A stretch of 38,931 nucleotides of DNA from UBA6220 sp937870835 (GCA_035421265.1 DAOLWP010000002.1:1-38931), one strand, 5' to 3'. Shown: positions 7,073 to 14,821, counted from the first letter of the stretch. The notes: generated by a model from the sequence alone, not told the origin. Program-made: numbers and translations.

Positions 7073-7543
7073 ATGGCGAACACATATTATCTTACTAAAG
7101 AAAAATTAGAGGAGCTTCAGGCAGAATATGAACTTATTAAAAAAAGTTTGCGAGAGGAATTAATTGAAAATGCCCCGAATTTATTAGAAGGTGAAGACAC
7201 TAACCCTGATTTTTCTGTATACGAAGAAAGTTTAGAAGAAAAAGAATCGCGATTAAAAGTCTTGGAAAACATCTTAAAAAATTATAAAATAATAAAAACT
7301 CCTCCCAAAGAAGATAGAAACAAGGTTCAATTAGGAGCCCGGGTTGTTTGTCAAAACGATAAAGCGGAATCAGTGGAATATAAAATTGTAGGAACAGTTG
7401 AAGCTAATCCTTTTGAAGGAAAAATTAGCGATGAATCTCCAGTGGGAATGGCTTTTCTTGGAAAGCAAGTAGGGGACACAATTTATTTGCCACAATTAAG
7501 CAAACAATATAGAATATTAAAAATACAATATGAAGATGCTTAA
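7073..7543 (+). CDS. greA: transcription elongation factor GreA
   Basis: This 156-aa protein is of normal GreA length. An N-terminal coiled-coil hairpin (about 1-75) starts YYLTKEKLEELQAEYELIKK. Its tip carries an acidic stretch (EGEDTNPDFSVYEE) in the place of the usual GDLSENAEY loop. The FKBP-like C-terminal domain shows VGTVEANPFEGKISDESPVG and GKQVGDTIYL. GreA inserts the coiled coil into the RNA polymerase secondary channel, promotes cleavage of backtracked RNA and rescues stalled complexes. The tip sequence departs from the textbook motif but keeps acidic residues. The gene is preceded by a structured leader with a terminator-like hairpin, reminiscent of the terminated greA leader (GraL) of E. 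coli. Confidence 0.9.
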   Translation: MANTYYLTKEKLEELQAEYELIKKSLREELIENAPNLLEGEDTNPDFSVYEESLEEKESRLKVLENILKNYKIIKTPPKEDRNKVQLGARVVCQNDKAESVEYKIVGTVEANPFEGKISDESPVGMAFLGKQVGDTIYLPQLSKQYRILKIQYEDA

Positions 7544-7617
7544 TATATATTAGTTAAATTTTCTTAGTAAAAATTAAAATTAAGCAGTATTGTATTGAAA
7601 AAAATCAAAAAGATAAA

Positions 7618-8415
7618 ATGAAAAAAAGATATAAAATCATTATAAGTTTTATTGTGGGAATTTTAGTTATTTCTTTTATTTGGTTTGATTTATTTTTTTG
7701 GTCTGGCAATAATAAAATTTTTGAAAATTCTTTAAGGGAAAGCGCTCAAAATAATGAGGTTATTATTATTTTTAACTCCGGAGGGTTTGGAACAGTAAAG
7801 CCAGACCAAGCTTGGGATTTTAAACCCCTAATTGAAGGATTGCAATTTTCTATAGAAAATTTAGGTTATAGTGTTGAGGTAGTACCTTATTATCGCACTG
7901 AAGATAGCTGGCTTGGAAAAGCCGCCTATATTAAAGAAATTCTTTTTAATTTTCCTAAAGAATCTTCTTATTTAGCCAAAACTTTAGAAAATTTTTCTAA
8001 ACAAAATCCTCGCGAAATAATAATTTTAGCTGGTTTAAGCAATGGCGCTACTTTCACCGAATCAACTATGCAAAAAATAAATTGTTGTACTGATAAAATT
8101 TTTTCTATAGAATTTGGTCTTCCATTTTGGTCTCAAAGACAAAATAGAAGCAATACTTTATATTTAACTAATAATGATCGCGATGCGGTTTCTAATGGTA
8201 ATATTTTGGCCTTATCGTGGTCAATTCTTAAGGCGCCATTTGTAATGTCTTATACGAGAATAGCCGGACGGCCTATTTCTTTTCCAGAAGCAATGGATGT
8301 GCCGGGACATCAATATTATTGGTCCGAAGTTGAGCCGCAAATTTCTAATTTTATTCGTGAAAAAATTGGACAAAATTCCTACATAAATCTTTTTTTCTTT
8401 AGTTATTTAGCTTAA
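7618..8415 (+). CDS. membrane-anchored alpha/beta-hydrolase-like protein
   Basis: This is a 265-aa protein of unknown role. Residues 7-25 are a hydrophobic signal anchor, so most of it is probably outside the membrane. The rest shows alpha/beta-hydrolase hints: a nucleophile-elbow-like AGLSNGAT with S141 in GxSxG, acidic candidates D187/D189 (TNNDRDA) and H231 (VPGHQYYW) in the order Ser-Asp-His. An early strand-turn, IIIFNSGGFG (49-58), could hold the oxyanion hole. This is pattern reading only; no close family is recognised. It lies 74 nt after greA and 87 nt before the next gene. Confidence 0.5.
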   Translation: MKKRYKIIISFIVGILVISFIWFDLFFWSGNNKIFENSLRESAQNNEVIIIFNSGGFGTVKPDQAWDFKPLIEGLQFSIENLGYSVEVVPYYRTEDSWLGKAAYIKEILFNFPKESSYLAKTLENFSKQNPREIIILAGLSNGATFTESTMQKINCCTDKIFSIEFGLPFWSQRQNRSNTLYLTNNDRDAVSNGNILALSWSILKAPFVMSYTRIAGRPISFPEAMDVPGHQYYWSEVEPQISNFIREKIGQNSYINLFFFSYLA

Positions 8416-8442
8416 AAATATTTTATTTTAAAAAATTTTTAT

Positions 8443-8450
8443 GCTAAACT
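8443..8450 (+). promoter_or_regulatory. extended -10 promoter element
   Basis: TGCTAAACT is an extended -10 element (TGnTAAACT), 52 nt before the following ATG. The same TATGCTA core occurs at two other gene starts in this window. No good -35 box is seen. Confidence 0.35.
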
Positions 8451-8502
8451 TAAAGTCAGTTTCAGAAGAATAATTCTAGAATTGGTGTGAATATTTTAAT
8501 TT

Positions 8503-9522
8503 ATGAATTTTCGTCAAAAAAATACAATTTTAGTTACAGTTTCTCTCTTAGTAGGAGTAGGAATTTTTATTTGGTTAGGAAAAGTGATTGGCTGGGATAA
8601 AATTGGTGGAGCTTTTAAGGTTTTTCAAGGATGGCAGGGGATTGTAATTTTTTGTTTAAGTATATTAATTTTATTAATTGGTAATTGGCGTTGGTATGAA
8701 ATTTTAAAAGACGAGAAAGCCCCCGTCTCATTTTGGAAACTTTGGCAATCGTATGTAGGCGGTTATGCTTTAATGTATTTATTCCCAATCATCTTTCTTT
8801 CCGGCGAAATTTTTAGGATTTATGATATTTATAAAGAAGAAAAAATTTCTTTAGACAAAGCTGCTGCTTCAGTAATTATAGAAAGAATTTTAGAGTGGAC
8901 TGTTAATATTTTATTTATATTTTTTGCCTTATTCTTTTTTGCCTTTAAGTTAGAATTTTTACCATTGCAAGTTTTATATATTTTTGGATTAGCTCTTATA
9001 TTATTTGTGGGGATGGTGGCATTTTTTTATTTCAAGGCCTTTCGTCAAAAAGGAGTAGTAAGGGGATTCGTAAAAAAATTTACAAGCAAAGAATTAAGCG
9101 AAGGCAATACAGCTATAATAATTGAAAATGATATATTAAAATTTTTTAAAGAAAAGCGGCATTTTTTTAAAAGTTTATTTATATCAATTTTGCGTGCTGG
9201 TGTAATGGCAGTTCGTACTTGGCTTTTAATTCTTTTTTTGACTGGCTTAAATGTGGGGTTGCCAGCTGCTTTTTCTATTGTGGGGCTTACTTATTTTTCA
9301 GCCCTTATTCCAATTCCAACATCTTTAGGATCACATGAAGTTATTCAAACTGCTTCATTTGAAGCCCTTAAAATGGAGGCATCAATGGCTACTGCTTTTA
9401 CAATGATTATTCGGGCTTGCGAAACCATTATTTCATTAGCTGGTTTGGCAATTTTACTTAAAAAGGGATTTAATATAATGGAAGATGGATTTAATAAACC
9501 AAACGACAAAAATAATTATTAA
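8503..9522 (+). CDS. lysylphosphatidylglycerol synthase TM-region (YbhN/AglD-like) membrane protein
   Basis: This is a 339-aa polytopic protein with about eight hydrophobic segments, for example 10-27, 44-62, 82-102, 128-147, 153-174, 225-245 and 250-275. Family signatures of the LPG-synthase transmembrane domain are present: GGYALMYLFPIIFLSGEIFR near 86-105 and the conserved LIPIPTSLGSHEVIQ near 267-281. Stand-alone versions of this domain lack the aminoacyl-transferase part of MprF and are thought to move or modify lipids. The N-terminal half of an MFS transporter follows 11 nt later, so the two are probably co-transcribed. Substrate cannot be told. Confidence 0.8.
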   Translation: MNFRQKNTILVTVSLLVGVGIFIWLGKVIGWDKIGGAFKVFQGWQGIVIFCLSILILLIGNWRWYEILKDEKAPVSFWKLWQSYVGGYALMYLFPIIFLSGEIFRIYDIYKEEKISLDKAAASVIIERILEWTVNILFIFFALFFFAFKLEFLPLQVLYIFGLALILFVGMVAFFYFKAFRQKGVVRGFVKKFTSKELSEGNTAIIIENDILKFFKEKRHFFKSLFISILRAGVMAVRTWLLILFLTGLNVGLPAAFSIVGLTYFSALIPIPTSLGSHEVIQTASFEALKMEASMATAFTMIIRACETIISLAGLAILLKKGFNIMEDGFNKPNDKNNY

Positions 9523-9533
9523 ATAAAATATTT

Positions 9534-10124
9534 ATGCACTTAAAAGAAATTAATAAAATTATTAAATATCTTATTTTATCAGATTTAACCTTTTGGACGG
9601 GGTGGGGATTAGTTACTCCTATCTTTGCTATTTTTATTACCGAACAGCTATCAGGGACAGCCCTAACAGTAGGGATTGCTGTTGCGGTTTATTGGATTAC
9701 TAAAGCAATTTTACAATATCCGTTTGGATTGTTTTTAGACCACTGCAAGGGAGATAATGACGATTATTTTTTCTTGGTTTGGGGAACTTCTATTGCTTCC
9801 TTAGTTCCCTTAGGATATCTTTTTGCGACTACAGAGTGGTATATTTATATTCTCCAATTTTTTTACGGAATTGGAATGGCTGCTTCAATTACTGGCTGGA
9901 GAGCAATTTTTACAAGAAACATAGACAAAGGACACGAGGCCGCGGATTGGAGTTTAGATGATACAATAATAGGTTTAGGAAACGGCTTGTCAGGATTAAT
10001 TTCCGGCTTTTTAGTTTATAAATTTGGATTTATCCCTTCCTTTTTAGCTGCTAGCGCATTAGGAATAATAGGAGTTATTTTTTTGCTTTGTTTAAGAAAA
10101 GATATTTTAAGATGGAAAAAATAG
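9534..10124 (+). CDS. half-length MFS-type membrane protein
   Basis: At 196 aa this is about half of a major facilitator. It has six hydrophobic segments (about 14-34, 44-64, 78-97, 102-122, 143-160 and 164-185). The MFS loop 2-3 is recognisable as YPFGLFLDHCKGDNDD, matching the G-x-x-x-D-R/K type motif. The frame closes with a basic LRKDILRWKK tail, and the next 60 nt show no remnant of a second half, so it appears to be a complete short gene rather than a fresh truncation. Six-helix MFS-like proteins could act as dimers (inference). It is tightly linked to the lipid-related membrane protein before it. Confidence 0.65.
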   Translation: MHLKEINKIIKYLILSDLTFWTGWGLVTPIFAIFITEQLSGTALTVGIAVAVYWITKAILQYPFGLFLDHCKGDNDDYFFLVWGTSIASLVPLGYLFATTEWYIYILQFFYGIGMAASITGWRAIFTRNIDKGHEAADWSLDDTIIGLGNGLSGLISGFLVYKFGFIPSFLAASALGIIGVIFLLCLRKDILRWKK

Positions 10125-10147
10125 TTTATAATCAATTATAAAATAAA

Positions 10148-10167
10148 CGGCTTAATAAACTGAGCCG
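10148..10167 (+). terminator. weak hairpin terminator candidate
   Basis: CGGCTTA (10148-10154) pairs with TGAGCCG (10161-10167) with one G-U pair and a 6-nt loop, followed by CTCTTCTT. It lies between the half-MFS gene and polX; the U-tract is interrupted. Confidence 0.35.
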
Positions 10168-10184
10168 CTCTTCTTACATCTTTA

Positions 10185-11933
10185 ATGAAAAATCAAGAAA
10201 TTGCTAAAATATTATTTGAAATTGGTGATTTTTTGGAGCTTAATGAAATTCCTTTCAAACCCAAAGCTTATCAGCAAGCTGCGATTGCCTTAGATTCATT
10301 AGAAGAAGATGTAGCTGAAATTTATAAGCGGGAAGGATTAAAGGGTTTAGAAAAAATTCCAGCCGTAGGAACAAGTATTGCCTTAAAAATAGAAGAATAT
10401 CTGAAAACTGGGAAAATAGAATATTATAAAGACCTGAAAAGAGTTTCGCCAATTGATTTTGAAGAATTAACCAAAGTAGAGGGGTTGGGAGTAAGAAAAA
10501 TTAAAAAACTTTATGACGAATTAGGAATTAAAAATTTGGCTGATTTGGAAAAGGCGGCCAAAGATAGTAAAATTGCTCCTCTTTTTGGATTTGGAGAAAA
10601 AACAGAAAAAAATATTTTACAATCAATTGAATTTTTAAGGCAATCTAAGGGACGATTTTTGTTGCGGGAAATTTTGCCATCTATCAAAAAAATAGAACAG
10701 CGAATTAAAAACATTAAGGGTGTGGAAAAAATATCTATTGCGGGAAGCACACGCCGCCGTAAAGAAACTATTGGTGATGCTGATATTTTAGTGTCTGTAT
10801 TAGATGCTTTAGACAAACATTTGATTGAAAAAATAATGAATACTTTTGTAACTTGGGATGAAGTGGTAAAGGTAGTGGCAAAAGGAGAAACTAAATCTTC
10901 TGTTAAGACTCAAGAAGGGTTAGATATTGATTTAAGAGTAGTCCCTCTAAGTTCTTATGGGGCAGCTTTGCAATATTTTACAGGGAGTAAAGAACATAAT
11001 ATTGCTATTAGGCGCTTGGCTATCAAACAAGGATTAAAGCTTAATGAATACGGTCTTTATAGAGGAGTAAAAAAAATTAAAGGAGAAACAGAAGAAGAAA
11101 TTTATGAATATTTAGGAATGGATTGGATACCTCCTGAAATTAGAGAAAATCAGGGCGAAATTGAAGCTGCTCAAACTCATCAATTGCCTAGTTTGATTGA
11201 ATTAAAAGATATTAAGGGAGATTTTCATTGTCATAGCGACTGGGATGGCGGAGAAAATTCATTAAAAGAATTAGCCCTTAAAGCCATAGAGTTAGGTTAT
11301 GAATATTTAGGTATTTGCGACCATACAAAATCATTAAAAATAGAAAATGGATTAAGCGAGAAAGAATTATTAAATCAGAAAAAAACCATAGATAAATTAA
11401 ATAAAGAGTTTCAAAAACAAGGACAAAAATTTAAACTTTTGCAAGGCGCAGAGGTGGAAATTTTAAAAGATGGCTCACTTGATTTTAATAATGAAATCTT
11501 AAAGCAATTAGATTTTGTAAGCGTATCAGTGCATTCTAATTTTAAGATGGGAAAAGTAGAAATGACTAAAAGAATTATTAAAGCGATAAGCAATCCCTAT
11601 GTAGACATCTTAAACCATCCCACTGGAAAGATATTAGGAAGCCGCGATTCTTATGAGGTCGATGTAGAAGAAATTTTGAAAGCGGCTAAAAAAAATAATG
11701 TTATTTTAGAAATAAATTGTTATCGCGGCGATTTAAGCTCTTCAATAGCAAGACAGGCAAAAGAATTGGGAATAAAATTATGTATTGGCAGTGATGCTCA
11801 TATAAAAAAAGAATTAACCAATATGGAATATGGCGTTTATCAAGCTCGTCGGGCTTGGTTAACAAAACAGAATATTTTAAATGCTCAGTCCTTAGAAAAA
11901 TTATATTTTAAGTCTTATGGCAAAAGAAGTTAA
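10185..11933 (+). CDS. polX: DNA polymerase/3'-5' exonuclease PolX
   Basis: This is a 582-aa bacterial family X polymerase with the full two-part layout. The N-terminal 8-kDa domain and helix-hairpin-helix elements are seen at 58-70 (IPAVGTSIALKI) and 97-108 (KVEGLGVRKIKK). The polymerase palm has AGSTRRRKETIGDADILV with metal ligands D198 and D200 and a third aspartate near D249 (LDIDLRVV). A C-terminal PHP domain starts with GDFHCHSDWDGG (H348, H350) and continues with CDHTKSL, SVHSNF, NHPTGK and GSDAHIKKEL. It fills short gaps in base-excision repair and trims 3' ends. The last 17 nt overlap the next gene, so the two are likely co-transcribed. Confidence 0.95.
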   Translation: MKNQEIAKILFEIGDFLELNEIPFKPKAYQQAAIALDSLEEDVAEIYKREGLKGLEKIPAVGTSIALKIEEYLKTGKIEYYKDLKRVSPIDFEELTKVEGLGVRKIKKLYDELGIKNLADLEKAAKDSKIAPLFGFGEKTEKNILQSIEFLRQSKGRFLLREILPSIKKIEQRIKNIKGVEKISIAGSTRRRKETIGDADILVSVLDALDKHLIEKIMNTFVTWDEVVKVVAKGETKSSVKTQEGLDIDLRVVPLSSYGAALQYFTGSKEHNIAIRRLAIKQGLKLNEYGLYRGVKKIKGETEEEIYEYLGMDWIPPEIRENQGEIEAAQTHQLPSLIELKDIKGDFHCHSDWDGGENSLKELALKAIELGYEYLGICDHTKSLKIENGLSEKELLNQKKTIDKLNKEFQKQGQKFKLLQGAEVEILKDGSLDFNNEILKQLDFVSVSVHSNFKMGKVEMTKRIIKAISNPYVDILNHPTGKILGSRDSYEVDVEEILKAAKKNNVILEINCYRGDLSSSIARQAKELGIKLCIGSDAHIKKELTNMEYGVYQARRAWLTKQNILNAQSLEKLYFKSYGKRS

Positions 11934-12837
11934 AGCTTTGTTATTAATGTCAGGAGGTTTAGATTCTATATTAGCAGCTAAAGTTTTACAAAAACAGGGT
12001 ATTCAAGTAGCGCCAATTTGTTTTAAGAGTTTCTTTTTTGGATGTAGAGCTGCTGAGGATGCTTGTCAACAATTAGGATTAAAATTAAGAAAGATTAATT
12101 TTGGTCAAAAGCATTTGAAAATTGTAAAGTCCCCTCAATTTGGTTATGGTTCAGCTATGAATCCTTGTATTGATTGCCATCTATTAATGTTAAAAGAAGC
12201 GAAAAAAATAATGGAGCAGGAAGGTTATGATTTTATCGCTACGGGTGAGGTATTGGGGGAAAGGCCAATGTCTCAAAACATCAAAGCTTTACATTTATTA
12301 GAACAACAAGCTGGTTTGCAAGGTTATTTATTAAGACCTTTGTCTGCTAAAAAATTATCGCCTACAATTGTTGAAAAAAAAGGATTAGTGGATAGAAAAC
12401 AGCTTTATGGCATAGAGGGCAGGTCTCGTCAGCCACAACTTCAATTAGCTAAAATTTTTGGTATTAAAAAATTTCCTTCTCCCGGAGGGGGATGTATTTT
12501 GACTGATAAAAATTATTCAAAAAATTTAAAACAACTTTTAACTTATAAAAAAAACCCGAATAATAACGATTTAAACATCTTAAAACAAGGAAGGATATTC
12601 TGGGATGATAATTGTTTAATAGTGGTAGCGCGGAACGAGAAAGAATGCCATTCTTTGAGAAATTTTATTCAAAAAAATGATATTCATTTAGAGCCATCAA
12701 ATTTTAGCGGTCCTTCTGTGCTTGTGCGTTTGATAAAAGGGAAAGATAGGAAAGTGGCTACGCAATTAGGGCAAACTTATTTATTAAAATATTCAAAAAA
12801 TATTCCCCAAAATGCTAAGATTGTTGTAGTAAAATAA
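11917..12837 (+). CDS. PP-loop ATPase, MnmA/ThiI-like tRNA thiolase candidate
   Basis: This is a 306-aa protein starting with a PP-loop, LLLMSGGLDS (S12-G-G-L-D-S17), which activates a target base by adenylation. It has C84 and C87 (NPCIDCH), a TGEVLGERPMSQ stretch (109-120) and C183 in PSPGGGCILTDKNYS. The pairing of a mid-protein cysteine and a later cysteine is like the catalytic pair of MnmA. The C-terminal part (about 215-306, GPSVLVRLIKGKDRKVATQLG) resembles a small RNA-binding extension found on some tRNA thiolases. A sulfur-transfer role on tRNA is therefore likely, but which base (s4U8 or s2U34) cannot be read. It overlaps the end of polX by 17 nt. Confidence 0.7.
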   Translation: MAKEVKALLLMSGGLDSILAAKVLQKQGIQVAPICFKSFFFGCRAAEDACQQLGLKLRKINFGQKHLKIVKSPQFGYGSAMNPCIDCHLLMLKEAKKIMEQEGYDFIATGEVLGERPMSQNIKALHLLEQQAGLQGYLLRPLSAKKLSPTIVEKKGLVDRKQLYGIEGRSRQPQLQLAKIFGIKKFPSPGGGCILTDKNYSKNLKQLLTYKKNPNNNDLNILKQGRIFWDDNCLIVVARNEKECHSLRNFIQKNDIHLEPSNFSGPSVLVRLIKGKDRKVATQLGQTYLLKYSKNIPQNAKIVVVK

Positions 12838-12838
12838 A

Positions 12839-12859
12839 AAACCGCCCTAACAGCGGTTT
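12839..12859. terminator. bidirectional intrinsic terminator
   Basis: AAACCGC (12839-12845) pairs with GCGGTTT (12853-12859) around a 7-nt loop, followed by ATTTTT and preceded by an A-run. It sits between the convergent PP-loop gene and rplT and can serve both. Confidence 0.8.
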
Positions 12860-12863
12860 ATTT

Positions 12864-13208
12864 TTACTTTGTTTTTTCTAATATTTTAGAAAAAATAGCA
12901 GGATTATTTTTAGCCAAATCGGCTAAAATTTTTCGGTCTATTTCAATATTAAATTTTTTAAGACCGGCTATGAATTTATTATAAGAAAGACCGCTTTCTT
13001 TACAAGCTGCAGCAATTTGAATTTGCCATAAACTTCGTTTAGCCCTTTTTAGATTTTTACGGTCTCTATAAGCATGAGACCAAGATTTCATTAAAGCTTG
13101 TTTGGCGGCTATATATTTTGATTTGCGGCTCCAGCGATATCCTTTTGTTTGCTTAAGGGTATTTTTTCTTCTTTTGTGGGAAGCTGTCCCTCGTTTTACT
13201 CTTACCAT
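12864..13208 (-). CDS. rplT: 50S ribosomal protein L20
   Basis: This 114-aa, very basic protein is of the normal L20 length. The N-terminal tail (MVRVKRGTASHKRRKNTLKQ) and the helical body (SLWQIQIAAACKESGLSYNKFIAGLKK, then DRKILADLA) are characteristic. L20 binds 23S rRNA early in large-subunit assembly. It is the last gene of smpB-ssrA-infC-rpmI-rplT, 4 nt after rpmI. In other bacteria L20 represses this operon by binding its leader; here any such site would have to lie in or near the tmRNA, and I see no clear L20 leader. Confidence 0.97.
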   Translation of the reverse strand: MVRVKRGTASHKRRKNTLKQTKGYRWSRKSKYIAAKQALMKSWSHAYRDRKNLKRAKRSLWQIQIAAACKESGLSYNKFIAGLKKFNIEIDRKILADLAKNNPAIFSKILEKTK

Positions 13209-13212
13209 ATAT

Positions 13213-13413
13213 TTATTTTATTCCTAATAATTTTTTTATTTTCTTAGCTTCAGGCTCTGACATTTTAACTAATTTTCTCAAAGCCCGTCTTTTCTTTCCA
13301 CTTTGTTTGCTCAAAAGATGGTCCTGTCCTACGGGCCTTCTCAAAACTTTTCCATTTTTTGTGATTTTAAATCTTTTGGCAATAGATTTTTTAGTTTTGC
13401 CTTTATTCTTCAT
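13213..13413 (-). CDS. rpmI: 50S ribosomal protein L35
   Basis: This 66-aa basic protein carries KTKKSIAKRFKITKNGKVLRR and the typical HLLSKQSGKKRRALRKL region. It is a component of the large ribosomal subunit. It starts 1 nt after infC ends and precedes rplT by 4 nt, in the order conserved across bacteria. Confidence 0.95.
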   Translation of the reverse strand: MKNKGKTKKSIAKRFKITKNGKVLRRPVGQDHLLSKQSGKKRRALRKLVKMSEPEAKKIKKLLGIK

Positions 13414-13414
13414 A

Positions 13415-13924
13415 CTATTTTTTAATAATTATCATTGATAAGCCATAGGGCTCTTTTTTTAATTCGTTTTCTGTTTTATATTCTATTTTTGAACCTAAGA
13501 TTTCCAAAAATTTTTCTATTTTTTGCTCTCCCACGCTTATTAGTCCTTTTTGGCGGCCACGCAATGGCAAGTCTACTTTTACTTTATCTCCTTTTTTTAA
13601 GAATTTTTCAGCAGCTAAAGCTTTAGTCTTAATATCATTTTCTGAAATATTAAAAGTTAAACGGATTGATTTTACAGCGCCACCCTTAGTTCCAGCATTC
13701 ATTTTTCTTTCTTTTTTTTGTAAAGCATAAAGATATTTGCCATAATCGCCAATTTTACAAACTGGCGGCTCTACTCTTTCAGTAACCTGAATTAAATCTA
13801 ATCCTTTTTGACGAGATATTTCTAAGGCTTGCGTCAACGGAACTACGCCTAATTGTTGGCCAGTTTCATCAATTAGCCTTACTTCTTTAGCCCTTATTTG
13901 ATTGTTTTGGAGTGGTTTATTCAA
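13415..13924 (-). CDS. infC: translation initiation factor IF-3 (non-AUG start)
   Basis: IF-3 has its N-domain from about NQIRAKEVRLIDETGQQLGVV and a C-domain ending ELKKEPYGLSMIIIKK. It prevents premature 50S joining and checks initiator tRNA. The frame stays open upstream to an ATG at 14044, but that 40-residue extension lies inside the tmRNA gene and is not IF-3-like. The sequence before NKPLQNNQIR is ATT-ATT-ATT-TTG (13933 to 13922). I chose TTG at 13924, giving 169 aa, close to the usual length. An ATT start is equally possible, since infC of many bacteria begins at AUU for autoregulation. No Shine-Dalgarno is present and the tmRNA ends one base before the first ATT. Confidence 0.85.
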   Translation of the reverse strand: MNKPLQNNQIRAKEVRLIDETGQQLGVVPLTQALEISRQKGLDLIQVTERVEPPVCKIGDYGKYLYALQKKERKMNAGTKGGAVKSIRLTFNISENDIKTKALAAEKFLKKGDKVKVDLPLRGRQKGLISVGEQKIEKFLEILGSKIEYKTENELKKEPYGLSMIIIKK

Positions 13925-13934
13925 AATAATAATG

Positions 13935-14280
13935 TGGAGGTGGCGAGTAGTGAGCTCGCGTCCAAAAATTATCCAATTAATAATTCTACAAGCTTGTTCC
14001 GGCTTAATTAGGCTGAGGGAAGAAAGCCGGACAAAATTTCCCAAAGCTTTGATTTAATTTTGGTTCGGCAAATTTTCTTAAATCAAAAAAATTTACCTAT
14101 TCCGCAAAATTATGCCCTTTTCCACTTAGCGGAAGTTAGTGGGAGGACATGCATTAAGCGTAAGCTAATGCAGGTTGTTCAAATAAGTTGTCACTTATTG
14201 ATTTTCTCTAAGTTTTACGAGATTAGAGAAAACTCGGCTTGCATATTATTTTCAAATTTTTGTCGAAGCGATTCACCCCC
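13935..14280 (-). ncRNA. ssrA: tmRNA (transfer-messenger RNA)
   Basis: On the minus strand the RNA starts GGGGGUGAAUCGCUUCGAC and ends GGACGCGAG...CUCGCCACCUCCA, the two halves of the tRNA-like domain. Acceptor strands GGGGGUG and CACCUCC pair and keep G3-U70, the alanine identity pair. Internal landmarks match E. coli: GCCGAG...CUCGUAAAA and AAGCUUGUAGAAU (AAGCAUGUAGUAC in E. coli). The likely tag frame is 14154-14192, DNLFEQPALAYA followed by UAA, with resume codon GAC after UAAGU; the stop sits in a UGCAUUA/UAAUGCA stem. CCA is not encoded. The T-loop reads CUCACUA instead of UUCRANY. The length of 346 nt is normal. Its 5' end overlaps the smpB stop codon. With SmpB it rescues stalled ribosomes and tags their products for proteolysis. 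Confidence 0.93.
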
Positions 14281-14737
14281 GTGTTTTTAATGTATTTTGG
14301 ATTTTTCTTTCGGTTTCCCGCTTCTTAATAGCTTCGCGTTTATCAAAAGCTTTTTTGCCTTTTGCTAAACCAATTTCCATCTTGAGGCGGTGGTTCTTAG
14401 TATAAACCAATAAAGGGATTAAAGTCAAGCCCCTTTCTTTTATTTTAACATTTAATTCATTAATTTCTTTTTTATGTAAAAGGAGCTTGCGGTCGCGCTG
14501 GGGAACATAAGATGAGCCAGCGTTTTGAGGTTGATAAGGAGGAATGTTTGCCCCAACCCAAAAAATTTCAGGAGAGCCATTTTTTTTCCGTTTGATAGCA
14601 ATATAATTTCCATACAGAGAAACTCCTCTTTGTCTTAATGCTTTAACTTCTTGTCCGGTTAATTCTAAGCCAGCTTCATAGCGTTCTAAAATTTCGTAAT
14701 TGTATTTTGCTTTTTTATTTTCTGCCAATATCGCCAT
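14273..14737 (-). CDS. smpB: SsrA-binding protein SmpB
   Basis: At 154 aa it has normal SmpB length. It starts with KKAKYNYEILERYEAGLELTG, continues with EVKALRQRGVSLYGNYI and ANIPPYQPQN, and ends in the basic helix-forming tail KGKKAFDKREAIKKRETERK that occupies the mRNA channel of a stalled ribosome. It is the partner of tmRNA, which is encoded immediately downstream. The last codons, CGG-GGG-TGA, are also the first bases of the tmRNA acceptor stem, so the two genes overlap by 8 nt and must come from one transcript with processing, or from separate starts. Confidence 0.96.
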   Translation of the reverse strand: MAILAENKKAKYNYEILERYEAGLELTGQEVKALRQRGVSLYGNYIAIKRKKNGSPEIFWVGANIPPYQPQNAGSSYVPQRDRKLLLHKKEINELNVKIKERGLTLIPLLVYTKNHRLKMEIGLAKGKKAFDKREAIKKRETERKIQNTLKTRG

Positions 14738-14821
14738 TTTATTTATATTATATTTTATTTATAGGATATTATATATATTATACAGGTTTTTTATTTTTTA
14801 GAAAATCTTAGAGAGATATTA

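Noticed and set aside
9534..10124. Pseudogene of a full MFS transporter
   Set aside because: The frame is intact with a basic tail, and the following 60 nt hold no second-half remnant before a hairpin and polX.
13925..14044. 40-residue N-terminal extension of IF-3 from the ATG at 14044
   Set aside because: The sequence is the 3' part of tmRNA and does not resemble IF-3; a non-AUG start after it fits the family length.
14060..14290. 76-aa open frame on the + strand
   Set aside because: It is antisense to the tmRNA gene and follows from that RNA's composition; no protein features.
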